A stretch of DNA of 64,000 nt, from contig CADCET010000005.1 of NCBI GenBank assembly GCA_902800495.1, forward strand, positions 1 to 64,000, read 5' to 3'. This stretch comes from an uncultured Prevotellaceae bacterium. GTDB lineage: Bacteria > Bacteroidota > Bacteroidia > Bacteroidales > Bacteroidaceae. Positions 51,231-59,180 of the stretch are shown here, piece by piece; the stretch's first letter is position 1; every line of letters begins with the position of its first letter. A program made the translations under genes and the position numbers. The notes beneath the pieces are model-generated. The model saw nothing but the letters and a program-made list of their open reading frames with translations, was not told the DNA's origin and searched no databases.

Positions 51231-54117
51231 AAGTTTTCAGCACTTCTTTAAGTTGGTTGGTTGCTCGTTCAATCATATCCATCGTACCACTACCATCGCT
51301 CACATAGCGTATGACCATGCCAGCGTAACCAATGGCACGGTTGGCTCTGTCGTTGTCTTCTGGCAGCTGCTTGGCTTTCTCTAAGAGAACCATCAGTTCG
51401 TCCAAATCCTCCAACTCCGGTAGATTGCCGGGGCGCATCGTGTTAATAGCGGCATTCAGGGCTTTGGCCATCTGGTCTATGTCGTCCTGAGTGTATTGGC
51501 CGTCAGGTGCGTTGATATAGGGTTGGGATTTTTCGTATTGACTCTTCATGCGGGCAAAACCGTGTTTGGCCCAGGGTGCATATTCCGGAACCTTTACAGC
51601 CAGGTCGTTCCACGCTTGTTGTTCGTCATTACGGCTCTTGGCAATGAGAAGTAGCTCCGTGAGTTGCGACTTGTCAACAGTCGAGTTTCCGTTATTGACG
51701 GCCAAGGTCTCGGGGCCGGTCTCCATATTCATGCGGAAATAGTGGGTCAGGTGCTTGTCGCCTGCATAATCGGGAATAAATGTGCGGCCACCGTGGCTTA
51801 GCGTGTAGAGATGAGCATCGGCCCCTGTGCCCTCCTTGGCGCCCAAAAGCGTGACGTCACTGAGGTCAGACGCTACGTTGACAGTTGCCTCGTCCCAATC
51901 CTTGATGCCCGTGGTTGTCATGACGAGCGGACCGTACATAAAGGCTCCTGTCCACATGGATGCGTATTTGTCGGGGCCGAAATCAAGGTGCTTGGTGAAT
52001 GGCATCACAACCTCTACTATATCTTTATCTGTCCAGCGACGGGCGGGAATCTCCACATAGCTCGATGGCTGGTAAGAGGAGGCAATGCTCCTGCCGTTGA
52101 GCCTTACATCGAATCCCTCAGTAGCCCAATAGGGCACACGGAGCTTCATGGAGAATTGAGGGTGAGTGGTGAAGGGTGAAGGGTGAAGGGTTTCGATACG
52201 TATGACAGAGCGCTCTGCGGGCCACTGGCACTCCTGTTTTAGGGTGACGCCTTTCGCTGTCCACCGTGCTGTCGTGGGCATGTAGAGTGCCACCCAGATG
52301 GTGCTATCATTGACAAAATAGGTTGCCTCCTGATATTTTACGTGGTTTTCAACGCCAGTGCCGCCGCAACAAGTGGCCTGTGGGGTCTCATTGCCCCAAG
52401 GCTTTGAGGCGTCAAGCCCAACGGCATACTGGTAGACGGTCTGATACTTGTGAGGATTTACCGACCCGATGATCTGGTTGTAAAGCACTCGCTCGTAGTA
52501 GTCCATATATCTTGCATCGTCGGGATTGAAGCAGTTCAGATCCTTTGTGAGCTTAGCTAAGTTATAGGCGCAGCAAGTCTCGTTGATGGTGGGTTCCGGA
52601 CGCTGCTCCCGACCGTTCCAGCTGGCGACATTGGTACACATGGCGGTTATCTGAGAGTAGGGCTGTCGGAACATTTCACCGTTACCCACACCGCCCATAG
52701 CATAGCGGTATCGCCCTTGGATCATCGTCCAGAAGTTCTGCGCAAGGTTATAGTAGTAGGGGTTGTTATTGCCTCGGAAGGAACGGAGCGCACCGGTCAC
52801 CATGGGTATATGCTGATTGGCATGACGGGTGCGGATGGCATCGATGTTCTTCGACAGCGGGTCAAAGAAAGCAGGACTGTCGAAATAGTTGGCGGCTTCC
52901 AGCAGGTGTTTCTTCTCTTCAGCCGTTCCCGTCATTTCTGACAGGCGTGCCAATGATTCCGCCATACCGCCCACCTCGCCGGCAATGTACATGTTCCACA
53001 TCTCATAGCGGTTGCCCGGACGTGCCCGTCGTTCATCCTGAGGGCCGTCGCTCTTGACGAAGGTGCGATAGTGCAGACGGTTCCATACCCAGAGTCCCAT
53101 ATCCTTGGCTATCAGCAGGGCCTTGTCGGCCGTAGTTTTTTCATCGATATAGGTGGCAATGTCAATGAGCCCGGCCAGTTGCTTATGTACGGAATAGTAA
53201 GGTGCCCACACCCAACTCTCGTTGTTGTAGGCACGATACATTTCTATCAGCACACAGTGTTGTGCAGGAATGGCGTTCAAGTAGCCATAGCCATACTTCC
53301 CGCACTCTTTCTTATACCGGTCAAAGTCTGTCCATGAGCCCTTCATCTGCTTCAGCTCCTCTTCAGGTGCAAAGTCGCGGGCTTCCCAGTAGCGTCCCAA
53401 CTGCTCGTTCCACACGAAAGTCAGTTCCTGGCACCGTCGCAACTCGTCGACCATCATCCTTATATTGTTGCGGATGATGTTCTTTTTAGCCTGCTCCTGG
53501 CAACTGGCAAAAGCCATGGCCATGGCCGACATATAATGACCGGAGCCATGCCCCTTCAGCTTTGTCGTCGGCGAATCCCAGCCGTCAGCCTCAGGATAGC
53601 CTTCCGTGGAGAGTCCATAGGTGTCGCGATAATTGTAGAGCTGCTGCTTCACGGGCAGGCTGATGAGCTGGTCAATGTCAAGATCACGATTCCATGTAAG
53701 ACGGTTGTCACCATCGATACTCACCTGGTCGAGCGGTAGCGTTTCTGCAACAGGATTGTTCGATGGTACGGCGTATGTCCCTTCAACAATCTTGACCTCT
53801 GCCGATACAGGATAGCCGTTGGCCGTTGTGTTGTCGCCAATGATGAATCCGCGAACTTGATATACCTTGCCCACGGGATAAATGGCCGGGGTAGCTTCGG
53901 CGGTCTCGGTGGCCTCCGAAGCGTTCGACCATTTCACCTGACGGTATTCCCCCCTGTCGTCGGTATATTTCACCCATAACCGATAGGGCAGTCTGGGAGC
54001 GTTGCCCACGGGCGTCTCCACGCTGACACGCTCAACGCTCGCTATTGACCGATGCTCCTGTGCTTCCCCATGAAGTAGTCCTGTAGCCAGTATACCAATC
54101 AGAAAGATTTTTCTCAT
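51223..54117 (-). CDS. GH146-like beta-L-arabinofuranosidase (DUF1680 family)
   Basis: A 964-residue secreted enzyme: signal peptide (MRKIFLIGILATGLLHGEA), a bacterial Ig-like domain (about 25-100, PYRLWVKYTDDRGEYRQVKW), then the alpha/alpha-barrel with DGWDSPTTKLKGHGSGHYMS, YYSVHKQLAGLID, ETCCAYNLAKLTK and the Cys pair ATCCGGTGVENHV. This motif order is that of the large DUF1680 subgroup now in GH146 (BT_0349-like), which also acts on beta-L-Araf. A C-terminal helical domain follows (about 800-960). ATG at 54117 fits the promoter; a heptamer array encodes LHPSPFTTHP in a loop. Confidence 0.85.
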   Translation of the reverse strand: MRKIFLIGILATGLLHGEAQEHRSIASVERVSVETPVGNAPRLPYRLWVKYTDDRGEYRQVKWSNASEATETAEATPAIYPVGKVYQVRGFIIGDNTTANGYPVSAEVKIVEGTYAVPSNNPVAETLPLDQVSIDGDNRLTWNRDLDIDQLISLPVKQQLYNYRDTYGLSTEGYPEADGWDSPTTKLKGHGSGHYMSAMAMAFASCQEQAKKNIIRNNIRMMVDELRRCQELTFVWNEQLGRYWEARDFAPEEELKQMKGSWTDFDRYKKECGKYGYGYLNAIPAQHCVLIEMYRAYNNESWVWAPYYSVHKQLAGLIDIATYIDEKTTADKALLIAKDMGLWVWNRLHYRTFVKSDGPQDERRARPGNRYEMWNMYIAGEVGGMAESLARLSEMTGTAEEKKHLLEAANYFDSPAFFDPLSKNIDAIRTRHANQHIPMVTGALRSFRGNNNPYYYNLAQNFWTMIQGRYRYAMGGVGNGEMFRQPYSQITAMCTNVASWNGREQRPEPTINETCCAYNLAKLTKDLNCFNPDDARYMDYYERVLYNQIIGSVNPHKYQTVYQYAVGLDASKPWGNETPQATCCGGTGVENHVKYQEATYFVNDSTIWVALYMPTTARWTAKGVTLKQECQWPAERSVIRIETLHPSPFTTHPQFSMKLRVPYWATEGFDVRLNGRSIASSYQPSSYVEIPARRWTDKDIVEVVMPFTKHLDFGPDKYASMWTGAFMYGPLVMTTTGIKDWDEATVNVASDLSDVTLLGAKEGTGADAHLYTLSHGGRTFIPDYAGDKHLTHYFRMNMETGPETLAVNNGNSTVDKSQLTELLLIAKSRNDEQQAWNDLAVKVPEYAPWAKHGFARMKSQYEKSQPYINAPDGQYTQDDIDQMAKALNAAINTMRPGNLPELEDLDELMVLLEKAKQLPEDNDRANRAIGYAGMVIRYVSDGSGTMDMIERATNQLKEVLKTYE
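52161..52191. repeat. Heptanucleotide tandem repeat inside the GH146 gene
   Basis: Three exact GGTGAAG units plus a degenerate first unit (GGTGAGT). On the minus strand they encode LHPSPFTTHPQ between two beta domains. Confidence 0.75.
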
Positions 54118-54137
54118 AGATGTTTTAATAGATGGTG

Positions 54138-54145
54138 CAAAGGTA
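54138..54145 (-). promoter_or_regulatory. -7 box of the GH146-GH127 operon
   Basis: TACCTTTG on the minus strand, 20 nt before the ATG at 54117; it excludes the in-frame ATG at 54171. Confidence 0.6.
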
Positions 54146-54191
54146 GCGAAAAAAATGCAGAAGACAAACAAGTATCATCCAAGAATTTTTG

Positions 54192-54199
54192 TAACTTTG
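54192..54199 (+). promoter_or_regulatory. -7 box of the AlbA_2/HTH gene
   Basis: TAACTTTG ends 7 nt before the ATG at 54207; the leader should be about 4 nt. Confidence 0.6.
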
Positions 54200-54206
54200 C
54201 ACCCAA

Positions 54207-55700
54207 ATGAAGACAATTGAAGAAATTAGAAACGGAAAAGAAGGTCAGACGTTTGACATGAAAAGCATACAGATCGACCCGAAAGCACTGGCAATCCCTA
54301 TCGTGGCGATGGCCAATGCCGATGGTGGTATGCTGGCAATTGGCATATCTGACAAGACAAGAAAGATTGAAGGCGTAAACCAACATACTGCGAAGTTGAA
54401 CGAACTGCTTCGTGTGCCGTTTGACTTTTGCAATCCGTCTGTCCCGGTAGCTTGTCGCTATATGGACTGCACTGACGATGAAGGCAATCCTAATCGTATT
54501 CTGCTGATGGATATTCCCGCCAGTCAGTTCCTTCATACGAATCAGGCTGACGAGGCCTATATCCGTGTGGGCGATAAGAGCCGCAAACTGACATTTGACG
54601 AGCGGATGCAACTGATGTACGACAAAGGCGAACGCTCCTACGAAGATACGGCTGTATATGGTGCAACTATTGATGACATCGATACGGATGCTGTTGCCGA
54701 ATATGCTAAATTGGTAGGTTACGGGAAGTCACCACTTGAATACCTGCGAGAGAATAACGGCTTTGTAACAACCAACAAGAAAGGTGAAGAAGATGTTAGC
54801 GTTGCATGCATCCTGCTTTTCGGAAAGAATCCACAGAAGTTCTTCCCTCGCAGTCGTACCCGTTTCATTCGATACGAAGGTGTTGATGAGAAGGTTGGCG
54901 CAGAGATGAATGTCATTAAGGATGTCATTTTTGAGGGAACCATCCTGAATCAAGTCAGGAAAACTATAGAGTTCATCGAGACTCAGGTACGTGAGCATAC
55001 TTTCTTGGGACAGCACGGACAATTCGTCACACGTCGTGATTATCCAGAATTCGTCATACAGGAGATGGTGGTTAATGCCTGTTGCCACAGAGCCCACAAC
55101 ATCAAAGGAACAGAGATACAGATCAAAATGTTCGATGATCGATTGGTGTTTGAGTCGCCTGGCAAGTTGCCGGGTCAGGTGAAGCCCAGCAACATCCGCA
55201 ACACCCACTTCTCGCGCAATCCAAAGATTGCCGCCTTCTTGAAAGCATATCACTACGTGAAGGAATTCGGCGAGGGTATGGATCGTATCTGTCGGGAACA
55301 GGAGGCCAACGGTGCCCAAGCCCCATCTTTCCGAACAGATGACTTCATCTTGAAGATTACAGTGCCAAAGGTGACTGAAACCGAACAGAAGTCGAACAGA
55401 AAAGTGATAGGAGAATTGTCTGAAAGCGAACAGAAACGAACAGAAACCGAACAGAAACCGAACAGAAACCGAATTGTGAATGGTGTGAAGATGACAGAGA
55501 CACGTATTACAATGCTGCAATTGATGAAAGAAGATCCTTATATATCAAAAGCGAAATTAGCAGAAATATTAGGGATACATCCGTCTGCTGTGTCACGTAA
55601 CATAGAAGCTATGCGTGGTAAATGTCTACGTCGTGTTGGCGCGGACAGAGGTGGTTTCTGGGAAACAATAGAAGAAACATGGAAAAAAGACACAAATTAG
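54207..55700 (+). CDS. AlbA_2 (Schlafen-like) domain protein with C-terminal HTH
   Basis: A 497-residue protein of the ATP-binding/HTH family common in Bacteroidales. The N-terminal AlbA_2 domain (about 1-120) shows EGQTFDMKS, the Ala/Asn block IVAMANADGGMLAIGISD and AYIRVGDKSRKL. The middle (about 180-380) has the GHKL-like stretch EMVVNACCHRAHNIKG, DDRLVFESPGKLPG, and FGEGMDRI. A linker rich in Glu, Gln, Lys, Asn (about 390-430) is encoded by an 11-bp repeat, and a winged helix ends the protein (SKAKLAEILGIHPSAVSRNI). Probably a DNA-binding regulator; the target is unknown. Confidence 0.85.
   Translation: MKTIEEIRNGKEGQTFDMKSIQIDPKALAIPIVAMANADGGMLAIGISDKTRKIEGVNQHTAKLNELLRVPFDFCNPSVPVACRYMDCTDDEGNPNRILLMDIPASQFLHTNQADEAYIRVGDKSRKLTFDERMQLMYDKGERSYEDTAVYGATIDDIDTDAVAEYAKLVGYGKSPLEYLRENNGFVTTNKKGEEDVSVACILLFGKNPQKFFPRSRTRFIRYEGVDEKVGAEMNVIKDVIFEGTILNQVRKTIEFIETQVREHTFLGQHGQFVTRRDYPEFVIQEMVVNACCHRAHNIKGTEIQIKMFDDRLVFESPGKLPGQVKPSNIRNTHFSRNPKIAAFLKAYHYVKEFGEGMDRICREQEANGAQAPSFRTDDFILKITVPKVTETEQKSNRKVIGELSESEQKRTETEQKPNRNRIVNGVKMTETRITMLQLMKEDPYISKAKLAEILGIHPSAVSRNIEAMRGKCLRRVGADRGGFWETIEETWKKDTN
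55427..55472. repeat. 11-bp tandem repeat inside the AlbA_2/HTH gene
   Basis: About four units of CGAACAGAAAC (first one 10 bp), with two more degenerate units at about 55382-55402. As 11 is not a multiple of three, successive units are read in different frames, but all frames are open and give E/Q/K/N/R-rich linker. Confidence 0.8.
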
Positions 55701-56591
55701 GAAACAGGACTATTGTTGTCAAAGATTTCTTTGGTGAAAATGAACATCTCATTTAATAATGAACAAAGATTTTAAGATTTAAAAGATTTTGAGCTATCCA
55801 TAGATAAGGAGGCCGTGAAAATTTCATGAGAGGCCGTGACGTTTTTCTGAGCGGCTTATATTTTTTACGAGCAGCCGCTACGTTTTCTCACCTCTCAGTT
55901 CTCACTTTGTCTGTAATTCTCATTTTGTCTCGTGATGATATTCACTACATTCTGTCAATAAAAAAAAACAGGTGACACCTCTTACACCTGCCACTTAACA
56001 GTCTGAAAATCAGTGGCTATTTTTCTGAGGTAAGTAACACCTATAGTCGCACCAGAGGTGACACCTGGTCATATTGTCATGCCGTGAAACATTTACGAGA
56101 GGCTTATACTTTTTTACGAGCGGCCGTTAAATTTTTACGAGACGCTTGTACGTTTTCAGCTTTTCGCGTGAAACATTTTCGGATACGCCAAACTCACAAT
56201 AATGAGCATTAACAAAAAACAAGTCGTTTTTTTTAGAAAGAAATCAGCAACAATAAGAAAAAATTCATCTCAACAATTCTTGGCTGCCAAGAATTGTTTT
56301 CCAAAAAAATCTTTCTTTGTAATTCGTTTGACCTACTGGTGTGGGCATTGGTGCGACCATTGGTGCGACCATTGGTGTGGGTAAACGCCGCTGTAACATG
56401 CTGATAATCAGTGGTAGGTGTAAGAGGTGTCACCAAACTACAATCCTGTATGCATAATACGCGCGCGTATGCAAGCTTGAGCTCATACCCCTCGTTCTTT
56501 TTGCACCGAAATTCGGGTCTGATGTTAATATTTAGGGAAAAAGTACACCCAGTCTTACAAAGTACACTTTTAGTAAACCTCAGAAAAACAA
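55701..56591. repeat. Repeat-rich intergenic region without clear genes
   Basis: Contents in order. ACGAG-type units at 55811-55890 with the tail TCTCACTTTGTCTGTAATTC, as at 21.7 kb. An inverted pair of 25-bp arms, GGTGACACCTCTTACACCTG at 55971 and its complement at 56410-56434 (one mismatch), with a partial direct copy near 56055. A second ACGAG array at 56090-56165. A perfect 27-nt palindrome with 13-bp arms (AACAATTCTTGGC) at 56272-56298. A 12-bp tandem repeat CATTGGTGCGAC at about 56346-56380. A CGCGCGCG stretch at 56459-56468. Frames of 60-67 codons (56202-56384 and on the reverse strand) look spurious. Confidence 0.75.
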
Positions 56592-56624
56592 AACACCCTG
56601 CAAGTCAGTAACTTACAAGGTGTT
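56592..56624 (-). terminator. Rho-independent terminator of tRNA-Leu
   Basis: On the minus strand, AACACCTTGTAAGT pairs with ACTTGCAGGGTGTT around a 5-nt loop (two bulged/mismatched positions), followed by TTTG. It starts 6 nt after the tRNA end. Confidence 0.7.
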
Positions 56625-56629
56625 CCAAG

Positions 56630-56711
56630 TACCCAGAGCCGGGGTCGAACCGGCACGGGTTGCCCCACTGGTGTTTGAGACCAGCGCGTCTACCGATTCC
56701 GCCATCTGGGC
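56630..56711 (-). tRNA. tRNA-Leu (anticodon CAA)
   Basis: An 82-nt class II tRNA. Acceptor arms GCCCAGA and TCTGGGT pair, the D-arm has GGCGGAATCGGTAGACGC, the anticodon stem is CTGGT/ACCAG with loop CTCAAAC (anticodon CAA), a long variable arm TGGGGCAACCCGT is present, and the T-arm is GCCGG TTCGACC CCGGC. Discriminator A; CCA is not encoded. It decodes UUG. Confidence 0.95.
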
Positions 56712-56724
56712 CTTTTTGCGGGTG

Positions 56725-56732
56725 CAAAGGTA
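56725..56732 (-). promoter_or_regulatory. -7 box of tRNA-Leu
   Basis: TACCTTTG on the minus strand, 13 nt before the 5' end of the tRNA. Confidence 0.65.
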
Positions 56733-56805
56733 ATAAGAAAAAATGAAATGACAAAAGTTTCCGCTAAAAATCTTAAAAATACTTGTTTTTCTCAATAATA
56801 TTCCG

Positions 56806-56813
56806 TATCTTCG
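56806..56813 (+). promoter_or_regulatory. -7-like box of manC
   Basis: TATCTTCG differs from TAnnTTTG at one base; the ATG at 56850 is 36 nt downstream. Confidence 0.45.
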
Positions 56814-56849
56814 TGGCCGAAAACCTATTAACTCTTCAATCTATACGTG

Positions 56850-57941
56850 ATGGAAATATCAGAAAAACATTTCGGCATCATATTGGCCGGTGGAAGAGGG
56901 CGGCGTCTGTGGCCTTGCAGCCGTGAGCAAAAGCCCAAGCAGTTTATCGACTTTTTTGGCACTGGCCGTACACAGTTGCAGCAGGCCTACGACCATCTTA
57001 TACGTCTCATCCCTCGCACAAACATTTATGTCAGTACGCAGGTGGAGTATGCTCATTGGGTTAGTGAGCAGCTGCCGGAGTTGCCTTCCGAGAATATTCT
57101 GGCGGAGCCGGTGGCCCGCAATACGGCGCCGAGTGTGGCGTGGGCTGCCTATCGCATTTCGCATGTCTGTCCTGATGCTCGTGTTATTATCATACCGTCC
57201 GACCAGGCCGTCATCGGCGACGATGCCTTCCGGCGCGACGTGCTCAACTGTCTGGACTTTGTCGGCAAGAAAGACTGCCTGATTGCCATGGGTGTGAAGC
57301 CTACGCGTCCTGAGCCAGGCTATGGCTATATCCAGATGGGTGAGGAAACGGAGACGGAGGGTCTGTATCGTGTGCAGTCGTTCACTGAGAAACCCGAGCG
57401 CGATTTTGCCCGTATATTTGTAGAGAGTGGTGAGTTCCTGTGGAACACCGGCATCTTTCTGGCCAATGTGAAGCATCTCGTTCACAGTCTGCGGCGTATT
57501 CTGCCCGTTGTGTTGCGCCTGATAGACAAGGAGGATATGGTGGTGACGATGGAACAGGAGCTGGCCTTTGTCAAGGAGAATTTCTCGAAGTTTCCGAACC
57601 TCTCGATGGACAACGGTGTGCTTGAGAAGTCGCATGGCGTGTACGTCATGAGGTCAGGTTTCGGATGGGCCGACATGGGTACGTGGCACTCCATCTACGA
57701 GAGCGAGCAGAAGGGTGATGGCGACAACGTCGTGATTGACTCTGAGGCGATTTTGGAGAACTGCCGTGACAATATCATTAAGATGCCCAAAGGACATCTG
57801 GCCGTCATCAACGGTCTTGAAGGCTATATCGTGGCAGAGTCTGGCGATGCTCTGCTGATTTGCAAGAAGGGCGACTCGTCGGCGCTGATTCGGAAATATG
57901 TCAACGAAGTCAGGCTGAAATACGGTGAGGAGTTTGTCTAA
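56850..57941 (+). CDS. manC: Mannose-1-phosphate guanylyltransferase
   Basis: A 363-residue enzyme making GDP-mannose from GTP and mannose-1-phosphate for surface glycans. The nucleotide-binding signature is ILAGGRGRRLWPCSREQKPKQF-type, best seen as AGGRGRRLWP with Lys in QKPKQF; further blocks are EPVARNTAPSVAWAA, IIPSDQAV and FTEKPERDFA. It lacks the C-terminal isomerase domain of bifunctional ManC, as is common in Bacteroidetes. The ATG at 56850 is preferred to the GTG just before it. The stop runs straight into a heptamer array. Confidence 0.92.
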   Translation: MEISEKHFGIILAGGRGRRLWPCSREQKPKQFIDFFGTGRTQLQQAYDHLIRLIPRTNIYVSTQVEYAHWVSEQLPELPSENILAEPVARNTAPSVAWAAYRISHVCPDARVIIIPSDQAVIGDDAFRRDVLNCLDFVGKKDCLIAMGVKPTRPEPGYGYIQMGEETETEGLYRVQSFTEKPERDFARIFVESGEFLWNTGIFLANVKHLVHSLRRILPVVLRLIDKEDMVVTMEQELAFVKENFSKFPNLSMDNGVLEKSHGVYVMRSGFGWADMGTWHSIYESEQKGDGDNVVIDSEAILENCRDNIIKMPKGHLAVINGLEGYIVAESGDALLICKKGDSSALIRKYVNEVRLKYGEEFV

Positions 57942-58080
57942 GAGGTGAGAGGTGAGAAGTGAAGAGTGAAGAGTGAAGAGTGAAGAGTGAAGAGTGAAGA
58001 ATTTCCTTCCGGAGTCCCGCTGGTTATGTTGCAGGAATGGCGGTAGCAAATTCTTCACTCTTCACTCTTCACTCTTCACT
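57942..58080. repeat. Inverted heptamer arrays between manC and the HIT gene
   Basis: About eight units of the AGAGTGA/GAGGTGA type begin directly after the manC TAA. About four complementary units (TTCACTC) end at 58080 and contain the HIT stop codon (TGA, 58076-58078 on the minus strand). The 55 bp between them are unrelated. The two arrays can form a stem and probably act as a bidirectional terminator for the convergent genes. Confidence 0.8.
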
Positions 58081-58468
58081 TAAATTCTGCAAGAATTTTC
58101 GCTGCTATTTCCTTGAACTCCTCTTCCGTCAGCTTCAGTTTCTCGCGGCGGAAGTCGGCGTCCTGCTCCGTCTGCATGGGGATGAGGTGGATATGGGCAT
58201 GAGCCACTTCAAGTCCGAGTACCACCTGTGCCACCTTGCGGCAGGGGAAGGCGCGCTTGATGGCGACGGCCACACGCTTGGCGAACTGCTGGTAACGGGC
58301 CAGTTCGTCGTCGTCCATATCAAAGAAGTAGTCTACCTCGCGGCGTGGAATCACCAGTGTGTGACCCTTCACCAGCGGGTTGATGTCGAGGAATGCGTAG
58401 AACTCGTCGTTCTCGGCGCACTTGTAGCTGGGAATCTCGCCAGCAGCAATCTTACTGAATATATCCAT
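58076..58468 (-). CDS. HIT family nucleotide hydrolase
   Basis: A 130-residue histidine-triad protein of the Hint type. The catalytic triad is HAHIHLIP (about residues 89-96), with DINPLVKGHTLVIPRR in front. Hint enzymes split nucleoside phosphoramidates such as AMP-lysine. The gene follows greA by 11 bp and is probably co-transcribed with it. Confidence 0.93.
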   Translation of the reverse strand: MDIFSKIAAGEIPSYKCAENDEFYAFLDINPLVKGHTLVIPRREVDYFFDMDDDELARYQQFAKRVAVAIKRAFPCRKVAQVVLGLEVAHAHIHLIPMQTEQDADFRREKLKLTEEEFKEIAAKILAEFK

Positions 58469-58479
58469 AATACGATGAT

Positions 58480-58947
58480 TTATCCGACGGTAATATTGTC
58501 AATTCTCAGTTTGATGGTGCCGCGTGGAATCTTCACCTCCACCTCGTCGCCAACCTTATGGTTCAGCAGTCCCTGGGCTATCGGCGTGGTGATGCTGATC
58601 TTGCCCTCGCGCAGGTTGGCCTCGCTCTCGCTGACGATGGTGTAGGTCATCTTGGCCTTGTTGGCCAGGTTGGTCATCTCCACCTTCGACAGGATCTGCA
58701 CCGAGTCGGTCGACAGTCGTGAGGTGTCCACGATCTTTGCTTCCGAGATGGCCAGTTTCAGCTGGTTGATCTTGGCCTCTAAGTGGCCCTGAGCCTCCTT
58801 GGCGGCGTCGTACTCGCTATTCTCACTCAGGTCGCCTTTGTCGCGTGCTTCAGCGATGGCGGCCGATGCCTTGGGGCGTTCCACGCTCTCCAAGTGTTTC
58901 AGTTCGGCTAACAGTTTGTCGTAGCCTTCTTGTGACATATAGGACAT
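58480..58947 (-). CDS. greA: Transcription elongation factor GreA
   Basis: A 155-residue factor that rescues backtracked RNA polymerase. The coiled coil (about 1-75) has the acidic tip ARDKGDLSENSEYDAAKE with the key Asp and Glu, and the C-terminal FKBP-like domain contains ITTPIAQGLLNHKVGDEVEV. Length is standard. The mRNA appears to have an unusually long structured leader of about 145 nt. Confidence 0.95.
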   Translation of the reverse strand: MSYMSQEGYDKLLAELKHLESVERPKASAAIAEARDKGDLSENSEYDAAKEAQGHLEAKINQLKLAISEAKIVDTSRLSTDSVQILSKVEMTNLANKAKMTYTIVSESEANLREGKISITTPIAQGLLNHKVGDEVEVKIPRGTIKLRIDNITVG

Positions 58948-59016
58948 ATTTACAATTTATTAATTTACGATTTACAATTTATTTTCGATTTAATGTTTAT
59001 ACTATTTATAAATTTT

Positions 59017-59096
59017 AGGCAGACAAAAAATAAAGAATTCCGACGCACGCTTCTGATGTCGGAATCCTCGGATTAGTATGTCTGTGTTATCTGCCT
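59017..59096 (-). promoter_or_regulatory. Structured leader of greA with terminator-like hairpin
   Basis: On the minus strand, after the -7 box at 59098-59105, the leader holds AGGCAGA (59096-59090), a hairpin with 8-bp stems ATTCCGAC/GTCGGAAT (59065-59037), then TCTTTATTTTTT and TCTGCCT (59023-59017), which can pair with AGGCAGA. Hairpin plus T-run looks like an intrinsic terminator about 30-50 nt into the transcript; the outer pairing encloses it. greA begins 70 nt further on. Confidence 0.6.
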
Positions 59097-59097
59097 G

Positions 59098-59105
59098 CAA
59101 AGATA
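59098..59105 (-). promoter_or_regulatory. -7 box of greA
   Basis: TATCTTTG on the minus strand; predicted start near 59094, about 147 nt before the greA ATG at 58947. Confidence 0.6.
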
Positions 59106-59168
59106 TGTGTTTTTTTTGACATTGCCAAATTTTCAGAAGAAAAAGTGAGAAAGAAGCGAAAAAATGAG

Positions 59169-59176
59169 TAACTTTG
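59169..59176 (+). promoter_or_regulatory. -7 box of ribD
   Basis: TAACTTTG ends 4 nt before the ATG at 59181, so transcription is expected to begin at or within one base of the start codon. Confidence 0.6.
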
Positions 59177-59180
59177 CAGC

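Noticed and set aside
56202-56384. A 60-codon frame ending in a WCGHWCDHWC repeat
   Set aside because: The end is produced by a 12-bp DNA repeat and the middle by a perfect palindrome, so it looks non-coding.
59037-59065. A tRNA or riboswitch upstream of greA
   Set aside because: Only two simple stems are visible; no cloverleaf or known aptamer core could be recognised.
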